NCBI GenBank assembly: GCA_036874045.1
Contig: CM072339.1
Coordinates: 15,631,501-15,695,500 of the forward strand
From: Cymodocea nodosa
Lineage: Eukaryota > Streptophyta > Magnoliopsida > Alismatales > Cymodoceaceae
Direction of reading: 5' to 3'
DNA: 64,000 nt
The position numbers and the translations under genes are program-made. Of the stretch, positions 10,632-23,163 are shown piece after piece; positions within the stretch are counted from its first letter, which is position 1; each line of letters opens with the position of its first letter. The notes beneath the pieces are model-generated. The model was not told the DNA's origin. It was given only the letters and a program-made list of their open reading frames with translations, and ran no database searches.

Positions 10632-12944
10632 TTATCTATTCCTCCTAAGTATATCACTTATAGCAGTACAAATTTTATCTCCTAGATGCCTAATATCATT
10701 TCTGATTTCGTTAAGCACATCATCTAGGTCAGGAGGTATCTAGGGTTGTTGTTCTACTTGAACTGAATAACTTGGTTGTTGTGGTCGAATCTGTTCTATA
10801 CAATCTATTGATTGTTGTTGTTGAGGTTGATGCATGGCCTAAAAGTTTTGCAAATCTTTTACACTAAAAGCTCTCATGCCTTTAGTTTCAAAGGGCCAAT
10901 CGAATAAATTCAATTGGCTTGCAAGGAGTCTACATACAGCATCACCAAAAAATAACTTTGAACTTATATGCTATAGTTGAGAAGTAAAAACATCAAACCA
11001 ATTGATTTGAATTCTATTCAGCAGACCATAAGTTGCATATAAACAGCTTCTATTGACTTCCATATTGTGTCCGACTCTCTGAAATAAATTTGCATGTAAT
11101 ATATTTGCAATAAATATTGCCTCTACATTCAGATTTTCCATGAGTCTCATTTCAATATATACATCTGGAATTTTTGATAAAGACTGAATGTTCCATTCCA
11201 GTTGTCTAATCATGTCAAATCTATTTGTAACAACAACACCTTCATTCCTTAATCCCAAAACTTCAAAAATTAATTTAGGAGACAATATGAACTCTTGTTT
11301 ATTTATTTGAGTTTTTAGTATATTTTCATTCTTGACCAGATTGCTATAAAAAGCTGCAATAAGCTCTTTGTATTGCTTCCATTTTGTTCCAACTAGCAAG
11401 AATTGAATGAGGCCTTGATACTCAAATAGATCTCTTATATCAATCAAATTTCTGAATTTTATTAGTTGAGCATGCAGAATCTGACATGTAATCAGATTAT
11501 TGTATTTCTACGCTGCTTCCTCAGATCTAAAATAAATTGAATTACCTTGAATTTGTAATATTGTACACAAAGAAGGTGATACCTGAAGCCTTGATTCAGA
11601 GTTTAATTCATCTTTAGGAACCTCTTCTTCAAAATGAATGTTATGTTGTTCCTCTATGAAAATATTTTCTTGAAGCTACTCAGGTAAGCTTGATTCTTCA
11701 GCTTCAACAGTGTAAGGAACATCTTCATTATGCTCAACATTCATCTATTTAGTCTCTATAGAATTATCAGAGTTCAATTTTTCCACAAATTCTACAGCCG
11801 GTGTATCTATCTGTAATTGTTCATTTTGTTTAACAGATATCTCCATTGAAACATGTGAATTCTCAGACTCTGTTTCTATAGATTCTGAAGAAGGTTGGTT
11901 GACATTTAGCTCTTCTGGAGTCTTAACTTTTTCAATATCCGCTACTTCAGACAATTCATCCTTTGAACAAGTTACTGCCTCAACATTGTCAATTATATCT
12001 ACAATAACTTGTTCAATGTCAATTGCCTGATGCTTTGATTTTTCAATTTCTGCATCATCAGGACTTGAACTAATAGAAAAACTTGAGCTCATATTTGACT
12101 TGGATTTCTTCTAAAGTTTTCTAGCAAGGTAAAATAAAGTCTCCTTATCTTCATTAGTTTTAGTATGCTCGGAACTGATGAGTTTATCAGATGCACTATA
12201 AGGTACAATGTTTAAACATACATTGTCCTTTGGAAATAAATACTCATCTGATTTTCCTTTTTCAGTATACTTTGTTTCCTTAGACATAATTTTTTTGATT
12301 TTTCTTCTTCCATAACACTTTTGTTATTCCTCTTCAAGTATTGCTGTTTTCTTTTGAAATTGCTCTATAAAAGTTTTCTGCTTTAATTCTTCGAAAGCAC
12401 TTTCTATCGCTACAATCTTTCGAAGTTCTTTAACTTTCTTTCGAAGTTCTACAACAATATTTGCTTCTACTTCTTTTGAATACGAAGGAGTAGGTATAGC
12501 AGATTCATGTTCTTCCTCAAATGCCTGTAGTCGTGTACCACTTAGAGGGGTTTGAGGAATTCTATTTGATGAACCTACACATTTTTCCATATATTTTGCA
12601 TACTGTTCGAGACATGCAATTTCAGCACATTTTATTCGATATTCTCTATCATATTTACTTTGAATCCTCATGTATGTAATACTTGCATCAGTATTATAAA
12701 GCTCTAATCTAACTTCGTTCAGTATACCTTCAGGAAAGAAGTATTCACTGTAAATTTTTGCTAACCTTTTGTCCACTTGAAGTATTTTCTTAAACCAAGT
12801 GTGTGTAACTTCATTAGTATCTATTTCTTTTCCTTTCGCATCTCCTCTACTTTTGGGTTTTCCTCTACCACGACCCTTGTAGAACTTGGAGACAATCGTC
12901 ACAGGTTGTAACAGCAACAAGCGGGAAAGATTTTCAGCAAAGGT
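10632..12944 (-). pseudogene. Copia-B ORF3, accessory frame between pol and 3' LTR
   Basis: A single minus-strand frame of about 770 codons runs without any frameshift from 12944 to a TAA at 10632-10634. It is broken by eight in-frame stops at 12324, 12111, 11745, 11676, 11508, 10971, 10839 and 10740 (lower coordinate of each codon). The N-terminal part has a basic KGRGRGKPKSRG stretch, the next about 150 residues are helical and charged with a predicted coiled coil (VVELRKKVKELRKIV), the middle is Glu/Ser/Val-rich and acidic, and a more globular segment (about 11450-10975) contains KLIFEVLGLRNEGV. The end is Gln-rich, then EIRNDIRHLGDKICTAI. SIRE-type elements often carry an env-like or plant-transposon-protein ORF here. 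No signal peptide or membrane anchor was seen, so an envelope role is not supported. No in-frame ATG at the start was found. Confidence 0.7.
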
Positions 12945-14475
12945 TTACAAATAACCTAAGTGCCCATGTAATAAGTATTTAAGTAGGGTTTTAAGTGAAT
13001 AACTCAACGTATATAGAAGTCGGGTTTGGATTTTAAATGAATATTAAATAAAGTTTATTCAATCAAGGTACCTGAAATATTCAAGTATAACTCGTTGAGT
13101 TAACTAACCTAACGAGTAAAACGTTGTCTAGAGGCAGTTTTACACGTTACCTTACATAACATAACGTTCAGTTAGTACACTTTACTAAAACCAAGTTTCG
13201 GATGTTTGCAACTGAAACCTTCCGAAGACAACACACATGCTACACTTAACATTATCTTGAGAACATTGTAAACTATTTTAACATTCTCTTCTTATGAATC
13301 TAAAATAGTTTGTTTGTCTTTTAAATTGTTTCATCAAGATCTTAAGGGAACTAAACTCAGATTAACCATGATTTGTATTCTGAATTATATTAATCTATTT
13401 TGGACATTGTTAATCCTCCCCCTACAAATATACTTCAAATATATTCAATAACATACAAAATATACTTGTATAACAATAGATGTTAAGTATAACTATACTT
13501 TTAAATTTTCTTTTCAGAAACTTCTATTATCCTGAATTCATCAAGAATGATTTCCAGAATCAATTTCCACTGTATATGAATCAAAACACAACTTTGAACT
13601 TAATATGATTAATTCAAGGAGAATAAAAGAATGTATCTCAAATAAACATTTTCAAAAGTACTAATATTGATTCAATAAATTAGCAATCATATTAGTAGAA
13701 ACTATATTCGATTCAAAGATATTTGTAGTTAATGAAATTTTTGTTTTTAAATAGTAAATATTGATAATTTTCTTTAAAAGTTAGTTTGAAAAGCTTGAAT
13801 CATACAAGAGCTTTCTAATATACTTATGTAATGAGTTTTAAGTCAACAATCCCAAATCTGATCAAGACCTTAGGTTGCCAGATTTAAATAATCCTTTTTT
13901 AGGGCAACAATCCTTACATACCTTCTGCTCAAGTACAAAAGGCTCGTGATCAAACTGATTAATAAACTCTCAAAGATTTTCACTTTTTAAGCACTTTTCA
14001 TTTTAAGCACAGTATATATGTATTCCATTAATACAGATGCAATAAAACACAAATCTCATACAATTTTTACTTCTATGATTTTACTGAAAATATGAATCAG
14101 TTTCAATAAGCTCATACTTTTGATTAACAATTTAAGATGATTTACATATAAATTATTCTACAAGTTTAATCAATCAAGTCAAATTCATGCATGATCATAT
14201 GCACTTTCATTGATTCAAAGAAAACACTTAATCAAAATTTTAGAATTTCAGAAGTATTTAATGTTTTTCATTTACACTTCCACTTAAAATTGTGAAAACC
14301 ATTAAAATTGATAAACTATGTAAAATCAATAAGATACTACTATGATTTTACAATAAATACATAGTATCTTATGCAGTAGTTTAGATATTACTTAGATATT
14401 TATGATAAGTATATAATATCTATGAGGTGAACAACATCATCAATAATATTTATCTTTTTGTGGAGTTTAAGCATT
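12945..14475 (-). other. Copia-B spacer between pol and ORF3
   Basis: AT-rich and non-coding. Around 12960-13200 it carries the same AACTCGTTGAGTTA and TTCGGATGTTT-like motifs as the LTRs. Nothing else recognisable. Confidence 0.6.
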
Positions 14476-16250
14476 TTACACACTACATAGCCTACAAATA
14501 CCCAAATTTAATCTTATGTTGCAGAATGTATTTTCATCTAGAGGTTTTGTAAATATATCAGCTAATTGATTTTTACTAGACACAAATCCCAGTTTAATTT
14601 TTCCTTTAATTACGTTATCTCTTAGAAAATGATGTCTAACCTCTATATGCTTTGCTCTAGAATGTAATATAGGATTTTTAGAAAGATTTATTACTGAACT
14701 ACTATCACAATAAATCTCAATTGTATCATAAGATAATCCAAAGTCTTCTAAAGTTTGCCTTATCCACAGAATCTGAGTGCAACACAGTACAATAGCAACA
14801 TATTCAGCTTTTGTAGTAGAAAGTGCTACACTGTTTTGCTTTTCACTAAACCATGACACCAAATTATTTTCCAATAATTGACATGTGCCACTGGTACTCT
14901 TTCTATTAGATTTAGATCCTGCGTAATCAGCATCAATATATCCTATAAGATCTATTGAACTATCCTTAGAATAATACAGTATGAAATTTTTAGTTCCTTG
15001 TATATATCTAAATATTCTTTTAACTGCAATTGAGTGTGATTCTTTAGAATTAGATTAAAATCTAGCACAAGCACACACCGCAAACATAATATCAAGTCTA
15101 CTAGTAGTCAAATAAAGTAAAGAACCAATCATACTTCTGTATTTTCTTTGATCTATTGATTTTCCTATGTCATCAATATCTAACTTTAAAGAAGTACTAG
15201 TAGGAGTTCCTCGAATCCTTGTATCATTAAAATTAAATTTCTTAAGCATTTCATCTACATATTTTTCCTGATTTAAAAATATACCTTTATCCATTTGCTT
15301 AATTTGAAGTCCTAGAAAATATGAAAGTTCTCCTATCATACTCATTTAAAACTAACTAATCATCTCTTTAGAAAATATTTTTATCAGTTTATCAAAGGTT
15401 GCTCCAAAGATTATATCATCTACATATATTTGAACAACAATCTGATCTTTACCATCTCTCTTAATAAATAGAGTATGATCTACTTTTCCCATGATATAAC
15501 CTTGTTCTATTAAAAAAGTAGATAACCTTTCATACCATGATCTAGGTGCTTATTTCAAACCATATAAGGTTTTCTGCAATTTATACACAAAGTCAAGATT
15601 TTTAATATCTTCAAATCCAGGTGGTTGTTTTACATAGACTTCTTCATTAATTAAATCATTTAGAAATGCACTCTTTACATCCATTTGATATAATTTAAAA
15701 TCCATATAACAAGCATAGGCCAATAATATTCTAATACTTTCTAACCTAGCCATAGGAGCAAATGTTTCACCATAATCTAGTCATTCTTCTTATGTATACC
15801 CTTGTGCAACTAATCTAGCTTTGTTCCTTATAACTTGACCAGTCTCATTAGTTTTATTTCTAAAGTTCCACTTTGTACCTATTATGGACTGATTTTCTAG
15901 TGGAGAGACTAATTCCCAAACATCATTTCTGATGAATTGATTTAGTTCTTCTTGCATTGCCTCTATCTAATTTTCATCAGATAATGCTTCTTCTATATTC
16001 CTTGGTTCCACCATAGAAACAAATATACACATACTACTTAAACTTGAGTAATGAGATGTGATGAAGAATAATGCCAATTTCTCTGATTTTCTTCAATATT
16101 CTTATCAACATCTGAAGGTCCATCACTTTCATCATTAGTTTGATCATTTAAGTTCATATTTTTGATTTTCTCAGATAAATCTTCAATCTCTCTATTGATC
16201 TCTAACTCTTTTGGAAAATTGATCATATCATCATTTATATTTTTATTGAT
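14476..16250 (-). pseudogene. Copia-B reverse transcriptase and RNase H
   Basis: After a linker (16250-16038, with RNWHYSSSH near its end) the minus strand encodes copia RT: a QEELNQFIRNDVWELV block near 15960, KARLVAQG near 15800, YQMDVKSAFLNDLI near 15680, YVDD near 15425, then GELSYFLGLQIKQ at 15340. RNase H follows at 14874-14476, with ALSTTKAEYVA, a CDSSSVINLSKNP block, RAKHIEVRHHFLRD and the C-terminal QLADIFTKPLDE. RT and RNase H are in one frame with several stops (near 15550, 15350 and 15055). The segment follows gag almost directly because protease and integrase are deleted. Confidence 0.9.
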
Positions 16251-17508
16251 ATCAATTTTCTTCTTCCACAATGGATAAAGAGTTTCTGATATTCTTATTT
16301 TCCAATTTACAAACTTTAAGTTTTTGTAATAATGCATGATAAGCACATAATAATTCATCAAAGTTAAAATTTGAATGACTTTTAGGATCAGATGTTACAT
16401 CAGACTCATTTGCCATGAAGCACACATGAGCAACATCTTCTAACTCTTGTTCTTCTTCTAAATGTGAAGATTTTGACGATGATTCCTCAAATTTAGACTC
16501 TTCAGACATGTCATCCCAAGTGACCTTCAAAGCCTTTTTCTTGTAACACTTTTTCTGAATTTTCTGAGTCATCTTCTTCTGATTTGTCCTACTATGCTTT
16601 TCATTTTTCCTTATAGGACAATCAGGAGAAAGATGTCCAGGTTTCTTACAGTTGTAATATACATACTTTCTAAATGAAGAATTCTTGTCATTCAATGATT
16701 TTGACGTTGAAGGTTTATCATTTTTGTTTCTTTGTTATTTCCTAGCTTTCCATGCTTTTTTGAATTTCCTAGTCAGCAAAATCAAATCCTTATCAGAATC
16801 AGTAGATATATCAGAATCTGAATTAACTTCGAAGGCTATTTCTTTCTTCATTTTTAGTTTGTTATGACTTAGTGATTCATTTAATTGAACTTCATAAGCT
16901 GTTAAATTTCCTATAAGTTCATTCATGGTATAAACATTTAAATCTCATGATTCCTTAATTGATGTTACTTTCTAAGGCCATTTAGAACTTAGGGATCTAA
17001 GAATTTTCCTCACCAAATCCTTCTATTCAAAATTCTTTCCTAAGCATTTTAAAGAGTTTATGATATCAAGAAATTTGGAAAATATCTCAGAAATACTTTC
17101 GTCTTCATGCATCTTAAAGAGTTCATACTTATGAATTAACATATTTATCTTAGTCTCTTTAACTTGAGAAGTACCTTTATGTGAAACTTTTAATCCATAC
17201 CACACCTCATAAGCAGATTTATATGCCGACACTTTACTGAACTATTCATAACTCAATGCACAAAATAAAATATTTAAGCCCTTAGCATTCAGAGTTTCAT
17301 TTTATTTTTCAATAATTGTCCAAGTATTATAAGGAGTAGTTAACGGAGTATATGGTTTAGAAATCATGAACCACAACTTATGATCTATATTTTGAAGAAA
17401 AACTGTCATTTTATATTTCCAATATTCAAAATGTATTCCATCAAATAAAGGAGGACGATTAAGATTTTGGCCTTCATACAAAGAAAAATTACCATTTCCA
17501 ATAGCCAT
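16251..17508 (-). pseudogene. Copia-B gag
   Basis: The ATG at 17508 opens a SIRE-type gag (RPPLFDGIHFEYWKYKMTVF, then AYEVWYGLKVSHKGTSQVKE). All four gag segments down to 16252 share one frame separated by stops (near 17300, 17020 and 16732). The zinc knuckle near 16650 reads YYNCKKPGHLSPDC: its first Cys is replaced by Tyr, so metal binding is probably lost. The frame ends ENKNIRNSLSIVEEEN and then joins the RT-proximal linker in another frame near 16250, marking the internal deletion. Confidence 0.88.
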
Positions 17509-17693
17509 CTTACCTTAGATTTTTCAACCTATTTAATTTTAAACAGTTTAAAACTTTAAAACAACTTGAGCCTTAAATCAAGAAAGTTAAACATATGCTC
17601 AGATATTAATTTCTGTTTAAAAACAAGGAAGGCAGAATAAGCAATGATATTAAATAAGTTGGTATTGATTTTATATCAAAGATTATTAACAAA

Positions 17694-17705
17694 GCTCTGA
17701 TACCA
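17694..17705 (-). other. Copia-B primer-binding site
   Basis: The minus strand reads TGGTATCAGAGC, an exact copia initiator tRNA-Met primer site, two bases from the 5' LTR. Confidence 0.93.
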
Positions 17706-17707
17706 CT

Positions 17708-19349
17708 TGTAGGATCGTATGGCTACACAAGAGAGGGGTGAATTGTGTTTTTCAACATTTTTGATTATAATTGAAACTTTAAAACTCAAAAACAAGTTGA
17801 GACACTGTTTTCATAAAATCATTTTTATTCAAGGTTCCAATTATAATATACAATTCAATTCTCCTCAGAAATTGTAGATGCAATTATATATCAATACCAT
17901 ATTTCATCTAAACAATTTTATAACTACAAATAGAGAAAACTAATTTGCGGAATTTAAAACATTTCTCCCTGTTTGAGATCTTTCTTCTTTCTTCTTCTCT
18001 TTCTTCTTCAGCAATTCTTCAGTGACGAATATCTAGTCTTTCTCTACTTCACCGAATTTGCTTTCTTTTGATACTTTAAATCTTCAGTGACATAAATCTA
18101 ACATTTTCTGCTTCAATGAATTTTCTTCCATCTGATACTTCAAATCTTCAGTGACATATATCTCACCTTTTTCTGTTTCACTAAATTTTCTTCCACCTGA
18201 GAGCTTTTCCCTAAAGAGGTATTTTTGATCCCTGAAAAGATTTTTCACTTGGTGTGCAGGGATAACTAATCAACGAGAATTCTATGCCTTTTATACTATA
18301 TCTTCATTTCATGCATATCTTCCATGTTTAATCACTATCAGTCTTCCACTTCTTCATGTCTTTTCTTTTTCCTTCATCGAAATACACACATTCTGACCCA
18401 CGTTTACATTTCAAATTTTCTTTAATTATCAATCTTGGATGTCTGAAAAGTTCCTGCAAAATAAACTTTCTCATCCAAAATCTTTCATCAAGTGTAATAA
18501 GAAGTCGTTACTTTAATGTTAACTAAACGAGTAAAATAAGTAGATATATAACTTAACGTTTCTAACTTAACAAGTTCCTCATGTGCCAACTCACGTGACA
18601 AGTACTGTAGCTAACTCAACGAACTAAGTTAGTGGTGTTACGCTAACTCAACGAACCATCTCCGTAGTGTTACGATAACTTAACGAACCATCTCCATTGT
18701 GTTATAGATAACTCAACGAACTAGTAATAAACAAATGTTTTTATAATAAGAATTTTACCATGTGCAAAAATAACAACTTAAGTTTTCTAACGCTAACCTA
18801 ACGTGTTGTCTTAGTGTTCAATATAGCAACTTAACGCATTTAGTTATGTTAACTTAACGAGTTAAACATGTGCACCTCACATGATACAATATAACATTCT
18901 TAACTTATAATTCACTATGTGTACAACACTAACTTAACGAGTTCGTCTCTTCTTTTACTCACTAACTTAACGAGTTCTCACATGACCTATTTTAACCTTT
19001 AAGCCTCTAACTTAATGAGTTCTCACGTGATCTCTATACAAATAATACTCTAACTTAACTAGTTGTCTAAACGTGCACTGTTCATGATACATAAGATATA
19101 ACTTTAAAACATATCATGCTTTTCAATAAAAACACACATTAACTTAACGTTTAGTTAAATGAGAAATTAATGTAATGAAACGACTAGTTATTAACTTAGT
19201 ATAATTTCAAATCCAATATAGATAAGTATTATATCAATAAGTTTTTTCTATATTAATTGATGTTTTCAATTTCTTTTCACAAGTAATAGTAATTGAGCAA
19301 ATATGATTACTTTCATTCAACACACATCATCAAAACAAAATACTCAACA
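17708..19349 (-). repeat. Copia-B 5' LTR, 1642 bp
   Basis: It begins TGTAGGATCG and ends ACTCAACA on the plus strand. It shares its sequence with 1328-2385, with the solo LTR F and, in reverse orientation, with 19844-21244. The half nearest 19349 is built of repeated TAACTTAACGAGTT and TAACTCAACGAAC motifs with CACGTG-like words between them. Confidence 0.93.
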
Positions 19350-21244
19350 GTAGCAACAATAACAACAACAACAAATTAATTCAGATCAAGTACAATAATC
19401 AACACAACTACTTCTAAACTTAGATGTAGTATTTAATGAAATTAAAAATAATATTAAGCATCTAAGAGATAAGATTTGTAATGCTATAAAAGAGTTATTA
19501 CAGAAGAATAGATAAATATAATGTCATTTGTCTATTATATTTGTATTCTAAATACAAATGTAATGTTTGTATTTATGTTTGAATGTTTGAACATTATGTT
19601 TATTGTAAAATACATTTAACGTTAAATCAATGTTTACAAAGAGTTTTCCTATAAATTTTCTCTCATATATTAACTTTGTAATCATCTTTTTGATTAATGA
19701 TAAAAAGGAGATAATTATGATTTTTAAGTACAATGTATTAATTTTTTAAGGGAAGATGAAATTTTGTTTATGTTGTCTATTGAAAAATAAAATGTGATTT
19801 AATTGATTTAATATATTTTTGTCATCATAAAAAAGGAAGAAATTATTGAGAATCTTGTTTTGATAATGTATGTAAAAATGTTTAATTAATCATATTTAAT
19901 CAATTAATTATGTTAGATAAGAAGAAAATTAAAAGACATCAATTTATATAGAAAATATCTTAAAGTTATATATATATTGGATCTAAGAAATGCTAAGTCA
20001 TATAACTTATTTTTAAGTTATACTAACTTTTTATACAACTTGTCATTAAGTTAACATGTGTTTTTACTATTTAACATGGTATGTTTTTAATTCCATATAG
20101 ATATATCATGTACTATGCACGTAAACAACTCGTTGAATTAATGAAACAAAACATTACAGGTCATATGAGGAACTCATTGAGTTGTACGCTTAAAGGTAAA
20201 AAAGTCACATGAGTAACTTGTTGAGTTAGCGAATGAAACATTAAGTTGTATATTATAACTCATTAAGTTATTATTATGCACGTGTTGAATTTTAAGTTTA
20301 CGAATGTTATACTGTATCACTTGAGTTGCACATGTTTAACTCGTTATATTAACATAACTACACACATTGAGTTACTTAATTGAATATTAATACAATACAT
20401 TAGGTTAGCATTATAAACCTATATAGTTATTATTTTTACTTATAATAAAATTATTTATTGATTAAACATTTAATATATGTCAAATGTATGTTACATGCTA
20501 AATTCATTGAGTTAGATGCGTTGAGTTATAAGTCTATTTAATTTTACATGTTTAGTTAATACTAACACAACGACTTATTATTACACTTAAATGAAAAAAT
20601 TCGAAGAGAAAGATTATTTTGTAGGAATTTTTCAAAAGATCCAAAATTGATGATTTAAGAAAATTCAAGAGGAAAACGTGAAACAGAATGTGTGTATTTC
20701 AAATTTTGAATTTAAAATTATAACTGAAAATACATGAAAAGTGGATGAATGTGGAAGATATGCATATAATAAAAATTAATTATATAAGACATAAAATTCT
20801 CATTCATCAATACACCTTGATAAATCCTTTACATATATGCACACACTTACAAGGATACACCTCTCAAGAGAGAAAATTCTTAGAAGGAAGAGAATTCAAC
20901 AACTTTGGTGAAGAGCAAAAGGTCAGATATACGTTATTAAAGATTTGTTGTAGAAGGAGAAGAAAGAAAGTAGAGTTTCAAATAAGGAGAAAAGTTTTTA
21001 AATTCTGTAATTTAATTTTCTCTATTTATAATTACAAAATTTATTAGATGAAATATTATATTGTTATATCATTGCATTTAAAATTTCTGAAGAGAGTTGA
21101 ATTATATAATATAATTGAAACTTTGAATATAAAATATTTAATAAAATAGTATTTCAGATTGTTTTAAATTTGAAGTTCAATTATAGTTAAAATTATTGAA
21201 AAATATAATTCACACCCTTTTTATATAGTTTCTCAATCCTCTAT
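19350..21244 (+). mobile_element. 3' end of a second, opposite-facing B-family element
   Basis: Plus-strand order: tail of ORF3 (19351-19515), purine tract block, second purine tract (19830-19843), then a degenerate 3' LTR from 19844 (TATTGAGAATC, from TGTTGAG) to about 21244. The start of this LTR is the reverse complement of the inner end of the Copia-B LTR. It is more diverged than Copia-B. Everything upstream of the ORF3 tail is missing because Copia-B abuts it. Confidence 0.75.
19351..19515 (+). pseudogene. ORF3 C-terminal fragment of the second B-family copy
   Basis: The encoded end (Gln-rich run, then FNEIKNNIKHLRDKICNAI and a final KNR before TAA) aligns with the end of Copia-B ORF3 (LNEIRNDIRHLGDKICTAI). 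Two TAA stops stand where the reading suggests CAA Gln codons. Conservation of this end in two diverged copies supports ORF3 having been a real protein. Confidence 0.7.
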
Positions 21245-22792
21245 ACTTACCTTTCACAATTGTCCTCTTCTATCAATACCTTGACCTCATCCCAAACTTA
21301 TAGACCTTAACTAATCCCAACCTCAACCAAACTAATTATCTTGATTATAGTCCCAAATCCACCTCCCTCTTCCTCAAGTAACCTACTTCCCCTCCTTCCT
21401 ATCCCTTCAACAACTCCTCTAATCTGCAACAACATCCATTCAAACCTCAAACTCACCCTCCTACCAACATCCAAGCTAGTAGATGTCCCTATCCTAAGCC
21501 TATATTTCTAACCCTTATCTTGACTACCCTAAATTCTGTATAAATCCTCCTTTAGACACCTTAACAAATTCAACTATATCCAACCCCTAAATGTTTTCTT
21601 CTTATCCCTCCCCCATCATAAACTTTTTCCATCACTTGAAGGTCCTTGATTCACAACATTCCATTTTCACCTAACCTTTGGATTCATGTTATGGTAATTA
21701 TTTCACATCTTGTGCAAGTTGGGTCACCCTTAAGACCCTATAGCTAAGCCTCCTCTTACAATGGCACATCTTACTATGCTCAAATAACAATGTCAAGTTA
21801 AGTCTATGACTATGACCTACTACCTAAATTATTAAAGGTTGTTGTTGTGTTGGTAACATCTAAGTTGGTCTTGGTTGTTAATTGTACCTCCTTTATTGTT
21901 GATAAGGAGGTTGTTGTGGTGGCCATTACCATTGAGGACTAGGAGGTTGCTAACATTGTTGCGATTGTGGTCTCCAAGGTTGACTTGCATATCTACCAAC
22001 CTAAGTCTTCCAAATGCCATACACTAGTGTAAGGGTTGCTTAATATATTGGTCTTTGACTTTGAATGCCAGTAGTTAAAGTACATGATTGAGGAGCTTGA
22101 TATATTGGTCTTTGACTTTGAATGCCAACAATTGGAGTACATGGTTGAGGTGCTTTGTGAGGTCTTTATGGGGGACAAAGGTAGGAGCGTGTAGGGGCTA
22201 CTATTACCACTATTTGCTTTCCTAATTCTAACCTCTTCTACTTAGCATTGCCATTACTCTTTTGGAAAGCATTGTCATTATTATTAGTAGAGGTTAAGAC
22301 AATTAAAGTCTAAAAATGATAGTCCTAAAATAATTCCTCTATTAATAAGTCAACTTGGATTAGTCGACTAAAGGACACATGAGCTTGTATACTTAATAAG
22401 GATCTTGATGATGGTTAGGCCCCTTTGATCAAAATTTTGACACTTATTTCAATGACCTTTCTTTTACTTGGGTAGTTGTAGCTCTCCATCTACCAACATA
22501 ATAGCTAAATGATTCATTTGATTCCTATTTTAGATTTAACAAATCCTCCCTCTTAGGAGTTATGTCAAAGTTGTAAGAGTATTGTTTGACAAAAAGTTGA
22601 GCCAACTATTCGCAAGTATAGATGATTGACATATCCAAGCTTGTGAACCAACTAAGTGCTAGTCCACTTAGACTCTTGAAATAATCTGATTATTAACCTC
22701 TCATCTCTCCTTATTGGGGCCACATCTTTGAAATAGCTCTTTAAATGTACTAATGGGTAACTATTGCCATCATACTTGCTAAAATTTGACAT
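21245..22792 (-). pseudogene. Degenerate Ty3/gypsy gag
   Basis: From an ATG at 22792 the minus strand encodes a recognisable retrotransposon gag domain: KYDGNSYPLVHLKSYF, then RLIIRLFQES, WFTSLDM, and near 22540-22450 a LLNLK.ESNESFSYYVGRWRA block that matches the family's conserved NESF..Y..RWR core. Stops interrupt it repeatedly. Downstream (about 22200-21300) the sequence becomes low-complexity, Asn/Gln/Pro-rich, with a near-duplicated 50-bp segment around 22030-22140. The normal gag N-terminus is missing. Protease and RT were not found next to it. Confidence 0.65.
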
Positions 22793-22813
22793 CTTGAAGT
22801 CTACTAATAGTGT

Positions 22814-23160
22814 GGTGATCAATATATAATTATGTAATTTTATTTGTACTTTTATATATCAATATTACTTCTTCAAATATCATATTTACATATTTTAGAA
22901 GATTTGTAAGTTATTAACATGTTATGTAAAGATTGAAACAAAAATGGATATAATGAAGAATTTTGGAGAAGCAATCCACTTTTTGTTCTCTTATGCAAAT
23001 TTCCCATAGAGCAAACTAGAAAAGCTAAGAGAAAACATGAATCCTAGGAAAATTAAGGGTTAGGGTGCAATTTTTTGCAACCCTAGCACCTTTACATAAA
23101 TGTCTTGTTTTGGCCAACATGTTGTTCTAAGCAACTAATCCACTATTGTCAAATTAAAGA
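22814..23160. repeat. Dispersed repeat, copy 1
   Basis: The sequence starting near ATATATAATTATGTAATTTT is similar to 45000-45240, including the order of short A-rich words and a later GGGTTAGGGTGCAA/GGCTAAGGTGCAAG stretch. It may be LTR-derived; no ends or target duplication could be fixed. Confidence 0.45.
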
Positions 23161-23163
23161 ATT

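Larger units (their letters stand above)
1328..19349 (-). mobile_element. Copia-B, SIRE/Maximus-like retrotransposon, defective
   Basis: Minus-strand Ty1/copia element. In its own 5'-3' direction: 5' LTR 17708-19349, primer-binding site 17694-17705, gag 17508 down to about 16251, reverse transcriptase and RNase H to 14476, a 1.5-kb spacer, ORF3 12944-10632, polypurine tract, and a truncated 3' LTR 1328-2385. Copia-A (2536-10244) is inserted between ORF3 and the 3' LTR with a GTGTA duplication. Protease and integrase are missing. An extra ORF after pol and very long LTRs are typical of the SIRE/Maximus lineage; the assignment rests on those and on gag/RT similarity read by eye. The left boundary is a broken LTR, so no target-site duplication can be tested. 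Confidence 0.85.

Noticed and set aside
10971-11447. Retroviral envelope protein in Copia-B
   Set aside because: ORF3 is in the env-like position, but no signal peptide, cleavage site or membrane anchor could be seen in any part of it.
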